Below, one piece after another: positions 40,438 to 50,545 of a stretch of 64,000 nt of DNA. The translations under genes were made by a program, and so were the position numbers. The first letter of the stretch is position 1. Each line of letters starts with the position of its first letter. The notes below the pieces were generated by a model. The model saw only the letters and a program-made list of their open reading frames with translations. It was not told the DNA's origin and searched no databases. This stretch comes from Trichomonas tenax (lineage: Eukaryota > Parabasalia > Trichomonadida > Trichomonadidae), in contig JALKBU010000180.1 of the NCBI GenBank assembly GCA_023091735.1, positions 1-64,000 of the forward strand, given 5' to 3'.

Positions 40438-41115
40438 TTATTCTATTATATCTGCTTTGTGTGGGAGTAGGATATCCTCTTCTTTCTCGAAGATTGCGTT
40501 CTTTCCGTGAAGAAGACAAGTTCCGATCGTAACAACAACTAAAAGAGCTAAAACAAAAGGAACACTTTCCTCAATGAACTGCTCGTTGTATGTCTTTTGG
40601 AAGTAGTAGCGTTTCATGTCTGGAGACCAATTGATTCTATCAAAAGAAACAGTTATGTTGTTATATCCATATATGTACATTGGAATGATGAATTCAGCGA
40701 CAGATTCGTTGTACTTCAAGGATTCGAACACTTTGCTGCCGATTTGACAGTATAAATGTGTTGGTTCATAATCTAAAATCGGAAGAACGTGGATATGGAG
40801 GTAAAATCCACCTGTTTTGAGAACTTTCGGTATATCTAATGTATAATATTTTGGAATTGGAAATTGACAATTTGTTCCGTTGCCATACAGGCCATGAGCG
40901 CAAGTACACGTGCCAGGATAAGTGCAGAAAGCAAGGTTATGACATTTATGAGGACACGTCCAGCATCCTATTTGCCGATTATTCGGATCTGAAATATATC
41001 CTTCATTGCAAACGCAATTCCCTGACTCATCGGGATGCATATTCTGGAATTTGCAGATTGAATGTGTCCTTTTGCTATCAAAGCACTGAATTTCAAAAAT
41101 AAAAAAAATCAACAT
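40438..41115 (-). CDS. Type I membrane protein with EGF-like repeats
   Basis: The protein has 225 residues from the ATG at 41115. A hydrophobic leader is followed by a Cys-rich, EGF/tenascin-like part (CVCNEGY, CWTCPHKCHN, CTYPGTCTCAHGLYG). A beta-rich ectodomain with N-glycosylation sites (NES, NIT), a transmembrane helix (SVPFVLALLVVVTIGTC) and an acidic 25-residue tail follow. Frame upstream of 41115 is open but has only a TTG, so 41115 is the start. Function unknown; surface or secretory pathway. It is divergent from the next gene with 78 bases between ATGs. Confidence 0.8.
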   Translation of the reverse strand: MLIFFIFEIQCFDSKRTHSICKFQNMHPDESGNCVCNEGYISDPNNRQIGCWTCPHKCHNLAFCTYPGTCTCAHGLYGNGTNCQFPIPKYYTLDIPKVLKTGGFYLHIHVLPILDYEPTHLYCQIGSKVFESLKYNESVAEFIIPMYIYGYNNITVSFDRINWSPDMKRYYFQKTYNEQFIEESVPFVLALLVVVTIGTCLLHGKNAIFEKEEDILLPHKADIIE

Positions 41116-41193
41116 GATTTTTGAAAAGTGACAACAATAAAAAGTACCAACCAAAAAGTGTCATTCAGAAAGTGACAATAAAAGTAACATTAA
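41116..41193. promoter_or_regulatory. 78-base bidirectional promoter
   Basis: The two ATGs of the divergent membrane-protein genes are separated by 78 bases. The gap carries AAAGTGACAA on each side of a TGTCATTCAG block, so both transcription starts must be packed here. Confidence 0.5.
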
Positions 41194-41898
41194 ATGTTTG
41201 CTTTCTTTGTTTTTCAAGTTTCCTCTAAAGCAATTGCGGATGTTATGCTTGGAAGATGGATGGGTGGTACAGTTTTCACAACCAGTGAGCCACATTTCGA
41301 AAGTTTAGACTTTAATCTAACATATCGTTCAATTAAGAATTATCTCGTCACAAATTATCTTGGAAAGGAAGTTTCAATCAATTTAAGTTTCGCTGATATA
41401 TCAGGAAATATCACATACGATGATATTATGTACACATTTAATTTTACGCAGACATCGCCACCTCTTATTTCGGCAAACATCGAGCTAGAGGATGCTAATA
41501 TCCATGTTTCATTCTCATCACATACTTGCATTAAAATTATTGTTTTGTATCCAGATGGTAACTCTGAGACAATAATTCTTAGAAAAGCAAGTGAGGGAAC
41601 AATTTCTCAGGGCTGGTGGTTTGTAATTATGTCCTGTGTCGGTGTTGTTTTTTATCAAGCTTATAATCTTGCACAAGGTTACTTTGCAAGGAAGCAGGCT
41701 GCTAAGATCGCTGCTGAAAGGAAGGCTCTTCAGAAGAAGGACGAAAAGAAGGATGAAGATTCTAAATCTCCAGAAGAAGAGGAAGAAAATAAAGAAGAAG
41801 AGAAGAAGAGCGAAGAAGAAGATGCAAAGGAGCATCCAGAAGGCACAATCAAAGAAGCTTCCAAAGATGATGAAGTTACACATAGAAAAGGCAAATAA
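41194..41898 (+). CDS. ER-type single-pass membrane protein
   Basis: This 234-residue protein has a signal-like start (1-15), a lumenal beta-rich part with four N-glycosylation sequons (NLT41, NLS63, NIT72, NFT83), and one transmembrane helix (about 141-161). The cytosolic tail is highly charged Lys/Glu-rich coiled coil. The layout resembles translocon-associated or ER membrane complex subunits, but I could not match a family. It shares a very short promoter with the EGF-like membrane protein gene. Confidence 0.75.
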   Translation: MFAFFVFQVSSKAIADVMLGRWMGGTVFTTSEPHFESLDFNLTYRSIKNYLVTNYLGKEVSINLSFADISGNITYDDIMYTFNFTQTSPPLISANIELEDANIHVSFSSHTCIKIIVLYPDGNSETIILRKASEGTISQGWWFVIMSCVGVVFYQAYNLAQGYFARKQAAKIAAERKALQKKDEKKDEDSKSPEEEEENKEEEKKSEEEDAKEHPEGTIKEASKDDEVTHRKGK

Positions 41899-42028
41899 AT
41901 ATATAATAAATAGAAAGTTCTATATCACAAAACCCCATATGATTTATAATCAACACATTTTATTAAAATCAAACAAAATAATCTTTATAATTACAAACAA
42001 AAATCATATAAAATATTCAACCAAAGGA

Positions 42029-43753
42029 TTACAATGGCTTCATGTTAAATCTGTAAATGTTTTTCTCCCAGTTTTCGACCCACGCTTTGAACTCAATAGA
42101 GTAATCTTTCATTGAAGGAAGTTCAGGAACAACTTGAATTATAACATCGAGGTAAACGAGATCGAGAATCTTCGTTATCTGGTCAACAACAGCCTTTTGG
42201 TCTTCAACTGTGTCAATAATATATATAACTTGATAAGATATTCTCGCTGTAGCGTTTGGATGAGGTTTTGGAATTGCAGGAGAAATTTTGCCTTCAACGA
42301 AATCTATAGGAACAAAATATAAGAGAATATTAGGTGGTGGCATTGTGGCAAGCATCTGGGCAATACCAACACGCGTGAGATGGTCAGTTCTTTCATCAAT
42401 TAATCGTGATTTAAAAAGTCCAAAAACAAAGTGTTTGAAGAGTATTTCTATAGGGTACCTATATGCTATTTCTAATATTCTTGCTCTTATTTGGAACAGT
42501 TTTTGATTATTCAAACAATTTTTGATTTCTTCAATCATGTAAGAAGCGGCAGCGAACACACACCTGTATGGGGATTTGAATGTTGCAGTGCGATAAATCT
42601 TTCCATCAAAGGAAAGAGGAACTTTCATTGTGATTACGCGAATAACTTTTTTGGCATTGAGTTCTGTAAAAGATAGCTCTGCCTGCACTACCATTGACAG
42701 CAAAGAACCAGTAAAATTAGACCGTTCAACAACAGAATTGCGTGTTTTAATGAATCTCGTTGTTCTATTGGCTTCTTTAGGTAAATAGAACTGTTGAGAA
42801 AAATCATTAATAACTTTGTCCTTGAAGCATTTCAATGCAAATGCATAAATCTTCGTGAGGTCAGCGTCTGGAATATGTAAAAATTTTGATCCAAATTTTG
42901 AACACAAGGAAACTGCGTAACCAAGGTTGATATCGCTGTGACCTATTGCGCAGAAATATGTCGGAATTTGAATATCAGTTGAAATTGTGGAGAAAGGAGG
43001 CTGCGCAAAGCAAATTACACGTGACGGAACGCTAATAGAGAACTCATTCAAGAAAGATGAGAGTGTTAAAAGGCTTGAATCGGCTCTTGAATCTGATTTA
43101 TAAGATTTCAAAATTTGCTTCGCTTGAGAAGCTTTGATCTTCATCTGATCAACAGGGATAGGCAAGAAGATCTCTGTGGAAGTTGAGTAAATCGTTTTCA
43201 ATCTTTTTGAAATTGAATCAAAAACTTCGATGAAACTATTGAAAAATATCAAAATAAAGTCGTCATCACTCTCGCTATCAATAGATTCAGCGATTTTATC
43301 GATGATTTCGTGTGATAATGAAGATTGAATCGCGATTATAAAGCAATTTTTCTCATCATTGTAATTTTTTGGTTTTTGGACAAAATCGAATATAACATTG
43401 TTGTAAGGTATGGATTTCTGTGCGAGTGAGAAACCAGTATTGAAACTATTCGAAGGAGGAAGCGGTAAAGTGTTAACTTTTCCACATAGAGAGCATTTCC
43501 AGACAGATGGATGGTCGTGGATTGTCGCATATGCGTTGAAGAATGCGTTACATGCTCCACATTTCGTTAAATTTTCATCATATTCTGGAACATTTTCTAA
43601 ATTCATGATTGTGTCGATATCTGGCGTCACAATCAGTGGCAGAATCGCAGAAGACATCGGATAGACAGCCATTGACTTGAAAACGATATTTTTTATCATT
43701 GAATCATCAGGATCAGCCTTCCGAACAAACATTTTTTGGAGGTTTTCTTTCAT
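42029..43753 (-). CDS. Divergent Sec23/Sec24-like COPII protein
   Basis: This 574-residue protein has the Sec23/24 zinc finger: Cys65, Cys68, Cys87, Cys90 in CGACNAFFN and WKCSLCGKVN. A trunk-like vWA region, a beta-sandwich and a gelsolin-like end follow. COPII inner-coat proteins bind Sar1 and cargo at ER exit sites. It is roughly 200 residues shorter than typical Sec23. The Sar1-GAP arginine finger is not evident, so Sec23 versus Sec24 is left open. An inverted TTTACATGTCA (43841-43851) lies 88 bases upstream. Confidence 0.75.
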   Translation of the reverse strand: MKENLQKMFVRKADPDDSMIKNIVFKSMAVYPMSSAILPLIVTPDIDTIMNLENVPEYDENLTKCGACNAFFNAYATIHDHPSVWKCSLCGKVNTLPLPPSNSFNTGFSLAQKSIPYNNVIFDFVQKPKNYNDEKNCFIIAIQSSLSHEIIDKIAESIDSESDDDFILIFFNSFIEVFDSISKRLKTIYSTSTEIFLPIPVDQMKIKASQAKQILKSYKSDSRADSSLLTLSSFLNEFSISVPSRVICFAQPPFSTISTDIQIPTYFCAIGHSDINLGYAVSLCSKFGSKFLHIPDADLTKIYAFALKCFKDKVINDFSQQFYLPKEANRTTRFIKTRNSVVERSNFTGSLLSMVVQAELSFTELNAKKVIRVITMKVPLSFDGKIYRTATFKSPYRCVFAAASYMIEEIKNCLNNQKLFQIRARILEIAYRYPIEILFKHFVFGLFKSRLIDERTDHLTRVGIAQMLATMPPPNILLYFVPIDFVEGKISPAIPKPHPNATARISYQVIYIIDTVEDQKAVVDQITKILDLVYLDVIIQVVPELPSMKDYSIEFKAWVENWEKNIYRFNMKPL

Positions 43754-44089
43754 TTTTCTATTTTACATTTCATTGGTATACTATATTTAATACTAAAACC
43801 TTTGATTTTATTATTTGACATTTAGACGCTGTAATTATAGTTTACATGTCACAATATTATTTACTTGACATAATATTAAAACATCTAATTTGGGCAACAA
43901 TGTTTAAAGGTTTATCGAAGCTAAACACAGTAATCTAATATCAAAGGAATTCAAAAAATATATAAAATATTATTTTAATATTTTCGACGAAATTAGTTTA
44001 CAAATAACAAAATAACATAAAATTGTGAATACAACAATATATGCTCGAGCTGTCATTTGAACATATTATATATTTGTTCAAATCACAAT
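43754..44089. other. Spacer with TTTACATGTCA
   Basis: An exact TTTACATGTCA lies at 43841-43851, followed by a related TTTACTTGACA at 43860-43870. No gene is seen. Confidence 0.5.
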
Positions 44090-45349
44090 TTATATAGCAA
44101 ATGTGACATAAGGAGGAATGGCATATCTCCACATTTGCACTGTTCCATCTCCAGAACATGTTAGATAAAGATTATCCATAGGATGATGAACAACATGAAT
44201 TATCGCGTTTTTGTAAATCTTTGTCGCGTAGAAGAGTTTTCCGAGCTTAGTATCCCACACATAGATAGACTCATCAAGAGAACCTGTGATAAGGATTGGA
44301 TATTTAGGAGCAGAGCAACATGTTAAACATTTCTTGTCTGTAATCTGCACACGGCAAGTTATCTGATCATTATCCAAATTCCAGATCTTCAGAGTGTTGT
44401 CATTGAAAGATGAGACAATTTCATCTTGATTTGTCTTTCCTAAGAACAAAACATTTGGTCCTATATCGTATTCAGCAATCTTCTGTGTGATAGTTGAATT
44501 GTAGAGGTGTAGAACTCCTGAATGATGACCAATAAATATATTATTATTCTTGACTGAAAATATGTTCATAATTGGAGATGAATCCAGATAAATTGCTTGC
44601 TGTAGTGTCTTTGTATTTAAATTCCATGTTAAAACCACACCATCTTTTGAACCAGAAATTAAAGTGTCACCATTACCAACAATTGCAAGAGCTGTAACAG
44701 GTGCATTGTGACCAGTTATAATGGTCTCTGTAATTTTATTGTAGAATTGGTATATTCCAATTAAAGTTGGGGCTAATGCAACGACACAGCCATTGCCATC
44801 TATGAAAAACTCTATGTTTCGACAGGACAGACTAATTGGATGAGTCATATCGTATTTCTGGAGAATATTTGCAGTAATAGTTTCAAATAAGAAAAGTTTC
44901 TTAGAAACTGCAAGTGCAAATGTTATTCCCTTGGGCGAAAACTTTGCATATCTGAGTGTTGACCCATAGTTGACAACGTATACTAAATTCACATTTCCTT
45001 TGGTAAAGAAAGGCTGAGCGAGTTCAATATCCCAGTTGTTATTCAAAGATTCCTTGGTAAGTTCTTTGAGTTGATTTTTTGTTGAATTTGTGAGCACAGT
45101 TTTGACTTCCTTTTTCATACTATTTAATTTACATATTTTTTGTATGAATAACTCTTTGAATTTCATTGCTTGTTCTATGTCAGCGCTGTATTGGATATTT
45201 TTTATGTAACATTTGTCACGTGTTTTTCTTAATTCATCTATTTGACTCATTAAGTTGCTGATTTGGGCCTTGTATTGATCTATAAGCATGCAATTCTGGT
45301 AGTAGCTGAAACCATCACCAGTCTGCTGCGTTAGTAATGGCCGATTCAT
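44090..45349 (-). CDS. WD40 protein, Tup1/Groucho-like
   Basis: The protein has 419 residues from the ATG at 45349; the open frame further upstream has only a GTG. An N-terminal helical region (about 15-85) resembles the Tup1 tetramerisation helices. Six or seven WD repeats follow (NAPVTALAIVGNGDTLISGS with DGVVLTWN; TGSLDESIYVWDT; TCSGDGTVQMWR). Tup1 proteins are transcriptional corepressors. A different WD40 scaffold is possible because the helical part is short. Confidence 0.7.
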   Translation of the reverse strand: MNRPLLTQQTGDGFSYYQNCMLIDQYKAQISNLMSQIDELRKTRDKCYIKNIQYSADIEQAMKFKELFIQKICKLNSMKKEVKTVLTNSTKNQLKELTKESLNNNWDIELAQPFFTKGNVNLVYVVNYGSTLRYAKFSPKGITFALAVSKKLFLFETITANILQKYDMTHPISLSCRNIEFFIDGNGCVVALAPTLIGIYQFYNKITETIITGHNAPVTALAIVGNGDTLISGSKDGVVLTWNLNTKTLQQAIYLDSSPIMNIFSVKNNNIFIGHHSGVLHLYNSTITQKIAEYDIGPNVLFLGKTNQDEIVSSFNDNTLKIWNLDNDQITCRVQITDKKCLTCCSAPKYPILITGSLDESIYVWDTKLGKLFYATKIYKNAIIHVVHHPMDNLYLTCSGDGTVQMWRYAIPPYVTFAI

Positions 45350-45944
45350 TGGGATGTTCACTTTTTTAATTTTTTTTCAATTATAAAATCCAAAATTTAG
45401 TGCACACATTTAATCTATCATTGTTTGCTATTTTTTTGTGAGCCTTCTCAATTTTTTTAAGAGTGAAATATAACATCTACAGCATATGCATATACCATGT
45501 TTAACATTTTTTTGTTTGATGATATTTGGCTTTATATTTTTTCAATTTTATATGATATTTAGCTTTTATTATATATGTAAATGCTAAATTCAAAATATTG
45601 TGCTTTTGACTTGGTTGATATATTTTTGAATATCTTTTGAACAACAGCCATATTTCGCTATGCCAATGCGAGTTTTAACGAACAAATGCAAAAAGAACTT
45701 TTTGACTACAAAAGAAAAATATATATTTTCCAAACAAATGTGACTTTACAATGAAATTTCGCTTTCATAACAATATACTCCTAAAATTATATATATTTAC
45801 AAATGTATTTTTGTTCAAATCATGTTTATGCCCGTGATTTTGTTGAGTTTTTGTTTGGAAAATTATATTTGCCATAGTAAATTTTACATGTCAAAAAACT
45901 AAACAACAATTTTTAAAATAACAAACATAATACAGATAATCAGC
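45350..45944. other. AT-rich spacer
   Basis: No gene is seen. TTTACATGTCA lies at 45883-45893, close behind the stop of the longin-like gene and about 530 bases from the Tup1-like start. Confidence 0.5.
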
Positions 45945-47153
45945 CTATTGCTTGATATTTGCCAATAGTCTTGTAAGCTGTGGTGATTGGTGAATTGCAT
46001 CGGCATAGGCATCTTCGAAGATTGGTTTCGCGATACATGGAACAGCACTATAATTTTCAACTCCATGTGTATTGAAACCAACAATTATTTCATCATAGTT
46101 AGCTACTAGAGCATCTGTTGCAGGCATTTTATCAGTGAAAATGGTATGAAGAAATGCAGTTGAATTAATTGCATTCGCTGAAAGATCTCCAGCGTGTAAG
46201 ACATTCATTTCTCTATCATACATCATCAATTTGCTTGGATGAGTGATTTGTTTAGGTGATATACTCATAATGTGTGGAATTGTCTTATTATTGATTGTAT
46301 CAGCAACTTTGAGCAATAATTCTTCTGATATATCAGAAACAAGAACGAAGAATGTAACAGGACCCTTATCAAATCTTATAAGTGTCGCTACAATAATGTC
46401 TGAATCAGGAATTTGCGCTTTAATATTTTGTTCATTAAGAATTTGCTCTCTATTTGTACGTGTTAAGTACACTTTGTCTTGCGGTGCCAAAGGTGAACAA
46501 AATTGGAACAATCTAATAATTGATGGTGGAGATATCGAAATTAATAATTGATCACCGACAAAACATGTGATACCCCATATTCTTGGATCTGTATTCATCA
46601 TATAAAGTTCAACTAAGCCTGTTGGTAATAATGAAGGATGTTTTTCTGCAATATCAAAAGATGGGAAAGTAAGATTTTGTATAGATTCATTTTTGGGAAT
46701 TATCAAATTCATGATTCGATCACAATCAGTGAGTAAGAAGTTTTTGAGCGAGAAATCATTGCATATTCCTTCAGGTCCGAGAATGAAAAATAATCCGTTT
46801 AAAAGATCATCAGCTTTCTGTTTTACAACAGCATCCTCACAAATAGAAGAAAGCGACAATATGAAAACAGTGATTGTTTTATCAGGCCTTTCGTAAAATT
46901 TAATGACAATTTTTTGATCGTGAAGGGAAATGAAATCAATGTGTTTCCCATTGAGTGATATATTGGAATATGTATCTAATGAGATAAATACAGATAATAA
47001 TTGTTCAGTTATTTCAGGATCTGCTTTCGTCGGATGCAAATAAATGATGTTTTCACTATTTTTCTGAGACTCTTCCTCCAGTTTGTTGCCAACTTGAAAA
47101 GGTTTATGGTGGTAAGCAATAAATATTGGGCGAATTGGTGAATTTTCTGTCAT
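45945..47153 (-). CDS. CCZ1/HPS4-like longin-domain protein
   Basis: The protein has 402 residues from the ATG at 47153; the frame upstream offers only a GTG. The opening PIRPIFIAYHHKPF, then NIIYLHPTK, and a long alpha/beta pattern fit the first longin of the CCZ1/HPS4/Fuzzy-Inturned superfamily. Two further alpha/beta blocks follow. CCZ1 with MON1 activates Rab7; HPS4 with HPS1 activates Rab32/38. The similarity is structural and weak, and an unrelated traffic protein is possible. Confidence 0.45.
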   Translation of the reverse strand: MTENSPIRPIFIAYHHKPFQVGNKLEEESQKNSENIIYLHPTKADPEITEQLLSVFISLDTYSNISLNGKHIDFISLHDQKIVIKFYERPDKTITVFILSLSSICEDAVVKQKADDLLNGLFFILGPEGICNDFSLKNFLLTDCDRIMNLIIPKNESIQNLTFPSFDIAEKHPSLLPTGLVELYMMNTDPRIWGITCFVGDQLLISISPPSIIRLFQFCSPLAPQDKVYLTRTNREQILNEQNIKAQIPDSDIIVATLIRFDKGPVTFFVLVSDISEELLLKVADTINNKTIPHIMSISPKQITHPSKLMMYDREMNVLHAGDLSANAINSTAFLHTIFTDKMPATDALVANYDEIIVGFNTHGVENYSAVPCIAKPIFEDAYADAIHQSPQLTRLLANIKQ

Positions 47154-47755
47154 TGGAATAAAAAGTAACACTTAGATTTTGACACGTAATCTTTTTACTG
47201 ACAAGTCAAATAAATAGAAATAAGGCGAAAGTCGGTAGAATCAGGTATCACAGTAACTCTCCCACTCTATAACCTGGATGTCAATGAAATTCATAATCAG
47301 TAATTCAAAAGACATTCATGCAATAGCAAGACCACAATGAGTACTGTTTATACTGTGAATGTCGCGAATATTTAAATGATAATATATTGTTGGATAACGA
47401 ATTATGGCCTGTTTCAGAAAGTGATGAATAAAATCAATAGCATATGAGCTGTTGTAGATATATCTAAAACAAAATGATGTATATTTTTGAACTTACTCGA
47501 CCAACAACCCAGAACATGGAAAACCTCAAAATTAGAAACCCATACAACGTAGGCAACAGGAAAAACAACATAAATTTCTTAAAAAGCGAATAAAGATGAA
47601 AAAACGTGCCAAACCTTCTTTCAAAGTGAAAAACGGTTGCTTTTTCAAAAGATTTGTAAATTATAAAATTATTTTCCCATACTTTCTCACTTTTTATCAC
47701 TCACAAAATTGAGAAGTTTCTCTAAAACTCAAAAACTTTAATCATTTTTACTTGA
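47154..47755. other. Divergent spacer
   Basis: No supported gene. A degenerate GACACGTAA and TGACAAGTCAAA lie at about 47179-47210, resembling half-matches of the promoter element. Confidence 0.45.
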
Positions 47756-48280
47756 ATGGACAGCTCTCACTCTTTGTTCACTAAGTCAAAGGCCAAATTC
47801 ACGCCAGAAGACGACAAGAAACTACTCTATTACGTTTCCAAGCTTGGAACTAACAAATGGTTCGAAGTCTCATTGTGCATGGGGAATAAGACAACTAGGC
47901 AGTGTCGAGAGAGGTACAAAACATATCTTGCACCAACCATATCACATGATGATTGGACATGTGATGAAGATAACTTGATTATACAAAAGTATCAAGAGAT
48001 GGGAAGCAAATGGAGTGCAATTGCAAAATTCTTCCACAATAGAACAGACATATCCGTGAAAAATAGATGTCACGTGCTCTTGAGAAAAATCAAAAAAGCA
48101 AATAAGGATGCAGCTGCATCCAATTTGTCTATATCAATCATTGAGAAGCCAACAGAAGACTTACCATCAATGTCTGACAGTATAATGTCAATGACAAATT
48201 CGGAATCTTCTGATTATTGTTATTTAGATGATTTTGTTCCTCCAAATACAGATCCATTCGCCGACTTCTTCGAATTCTAA
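47756..48280 (+). CDS. R2R3 Myb-like DNA-binding protein
   Basis: This 174-residue protein has two Myb/SANT repeats at about 9-58 and 62-112. The first has Phe in place of the first Trp (KFTPEDD, NKWFEVS, RQCRERY). The second keeps DDWTCDEDN and GSKWSAIAKFF, ending in VKNRCHVLLRKI. Size and two-repeat layout match trichomonad Myb regulators that bind core promoter elements. The C-terminal 60 residues are acidic and Ser-rich and could activate transcription. Target sites are not known from this sequence. Confidence 0.94.
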   Translation: MDSSHSLFTKSKAKFTPEDDKKLLYYVSKLGTNKWFEVSLCMGNKTTRQCRERYKTYLAPTISHDDWTCDEDNLIIQKYQEMGSKWSAIAKFFHNRTDISVKNRCHVLLRKIKKANKDAAASNLSISIIEKPTEDLPSMSDSIMSMTNSESSDYCYLDDFVPPNTDPFADFFEF

Positions 48281-48851
48281 TTGTTGTGTTGTTGTTTATC
48301 CATCAAATTGGTTGATAATTGAAGCAATGTTTTATATATATAAAATCTTGTATACTACGACTTAAAATACGGGAGTAACTATATTTCCAAGTTTATTTTT
48401 TATGCATCAACATTTTGAAAAGACAATAGAATTTGATATCAAAGGAATCAGGTTTGGTGCCTTTGATAATAGATTAACTTTAGGGCAAAGGACTGTTCGA
48501 CCAAGTAATTTTATTTCATATCGGTTCTTCAAATTTCGTTTTAAAAATTTTATCAAGTGTCAGGTTATTTAGCAATCCATGTATGCAGGGAGTCGTTGCA
48601 TTAATGCCCTCGCTTGATGTAAGCATTATTTGTTATTGAAATTCGAAAAATGAATTTAATTACAAATTAAAATCTATAGAACAACATAACAACGACTGCT
48701 AATAGATGTTATTAATGGAAAATGAATCAATTTCAAATGTGATTTTTTTGGGGGTGAATATCTATTATAAAATGTTAAGCAACTCAAAAACCAACAAAGC
48801 GAGCCTTATTCTTGATCATGATTCAGATGATATTGTGATATAATAAATATT
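48281..48851. other. Convergent AT-rich spacer
   Basis: Nothing supported is seen between the Myb gene end and the RRM-like gene end. Confidence 0.5.
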
Positions 48852-49202
48852 TCAAGTGATAACAAATGGTTCTCCTGGAGTGGACTCTTTTTCTACGGGA
48901 TATATTGGATCGTAGTTCGTGCAAGCATAAGATTTAACATTCTCACCGTTAATAACAGGCTCTCCTGAAAGAATTGTTGCTGATAACTTTCTGCCGAGGA
49001 ATTCCGAGTTACAGATAGAATTGCAGGCGTTTCTTGCAGTGTTGTAGTTTGGAAAAGACAAAAATAAAAATCCATCTGATTGTGTGTGTGCAGGAAACGG
49101 CCATTTTATCGATAAAGGCTGAACTAACAGGTTGAAGAAGTAAGTCGCTTGTTCTAGTGTGCATGCGTAGTTTATGTTCGTGACATTCACCCAAACACTC
49201 AT
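48852..49202 (-). CDS. Small RRM-like protein
   Basis: This 116-residue protein has an RRM-type beta-alpha-beta order. VWVNVTNINYACT stands for RNP2, and GFLFLSFPNYNTARNACNSI for RNP1 plus the second helix. Aromatic RNP1 positions are only partly kept. There is a short Pro/Glu-rich tail. RNA binding is inferred. It is divergent from the beta-helix frame at 49253 with 50 bases between them. Confidence 0.55.
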   Translation of the reverse strand: MSVWVNVTNINYACTLEQATYFFNLLVQPLSIKWPFPAHTQSDGFLFLSFPNYNTARNACNSICNSEFLGRKLSATILSGEPVINGENVKSYACTNYDPIYPVEKESTPGEPFVIT

Positions 49203-49252
49203 TTATTTTTTTGTCACATTTATTAACCTTATGGAAATAAGATTTTTATTGA

Positions 49253-50287
49253 GAAGTTTACGAAAATTATTTTTTCATCTGTTTGATTGTCCTTCATTGG
49301 GACAATCCTCCTTCGGATGTCTGGAAAATGTTCTACAACGGGAGTCCGACACAAAACTTCGCTAATCAACATAATCCTTCTATTCCTAACACAGCAAACA
49401 AAAAATATTTCGCCTACAACTGCGTTTTCTGCAACCAACAGAATGGATGCATATACATTTTTAATACAAATTATGTTAATTTCCTCCACAGTTTCTGTCT
49501 TTTCCATGATAATTTTAAACCTGTCTGGGGAGGAAGTATTTTCTTTTGGGGAAACAGCCAAATCGTTCAACACAGATTCTGTGCTTACAACTCAACAACA
49601 TCAGGCAATCAAGGATCGTTCTGTCGCACTCAAGTAGATCCAAATCCAAATTTTAACTACCTCATTGAGTGTTCTGTGACACACTGCGATACACCTTCTT
49701 CAGATGGCAGACCAATTAATGTAATGCATGGCAAAATTATTTTATCTTCCTCAAATTCCAGTTCTAACAACTGCCTCTTAAGTCCTGGATACAATTTGTT
49801 TGGTTCAAATCCAGCAGCAACAGCTAATTTCACAACAATTTCAAACAACACTGCTCAATATAGAATTGTCTATCATTCCAATGCAGTCAATTTAACACAA
49901 TCGAATTTCATCAACAACGAAATCACAGAAAAAGGAGATTCAAACAGTGCTCATGTTATCTGTTTTAGTGGGACAACAACAGTCGAAAATTGTTGTTTTT
50001 ATGGGAATCATGGTCCAGGAAAATTATTTCTTCACAAAAATGGACAATTTTTTGTTAAGCATTGCAACATTGACTCATTTAGTTCAAGTGGCGTTGTAAC
50101 AACAACAGGAATATATTCATATATTTTCATTGATTATATCTCTCATTTGTCAACATACAAATGCGATGCAATTTTCCAATATAGAATTGCCAATGTATGC
50201 GCAAAGAAAGATTTGCAGTGCACGATAGAATTTTTTCGTTACAAACTCTGTTCGACACCATTGGCGTTCGGATGCGTCCTTAACTAA
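49253..50287 (+). pseudogene. Beta-helix family gene lacking a proper start
   Basis: The frame is open from 49253 to the stop at 50287 but has no ATG before 49328 (Met in VWKMFYNG), which lies inside the region of homology. An ATG at 49231 is in another frame. The protein has repeated short strands with Asn/Cys/Phe turns (NFTTISNNTAQ, SNFINNE, ENCCFYGN), as in polymorphic-membrane-protein-like right-handed beta-helices of trichomonads. No signal peptide or membrane anchor is encoded. It is probably a 5'-truncated copy, though otherwise intact. It is the paralogue of the broken gene at 33927-34910. Confidence 0.65.
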
Positions 50288-50545
50288 GCATTCCGTGATT
50301 TCTGGCATCGTTTCTTTCTTCGTCAACTCTCTCAAGTTAGTAAAATAGTAATATTTACAAAACAAAAAACATTTTTTCAACAATTCATTGACGTGAATCA
50401 GATATCCAAAGAACAAGTTTCCTTTCGAGTCTCCGATCGTCACAGTGTCTGTCTGCCTGTTGTATCCGATGTCCGTTATCTTCTCGTCACACCTGAAAAA
50501 TATTGATTTTTCATCGATGTTCTCATTGAAATCTGATAGAATTGA
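50285..50545 (-). pseudogene. Orphan coding fragment
   Basis: On the minus strand the frame is open from 50545 through the end of the beta-helix gene. It reads as protein, with CDEKITDIGYNRQTD and VTIGDSKGNLFFGYLIHVNE and gene-like codons. It has no ATG and is unrelated to the beta-helix. It looks like the cut end of another gene brought next to the beta-helix copy. I do not recognise it. Confidence 0.4.

Noticed and set aside
47464..47700. 78-codon minus-strand frame upstream of the Myb gene
   Set aside because: Hydrophobic AT-rich translation with no promoter sign; probably the Myb 5' region.
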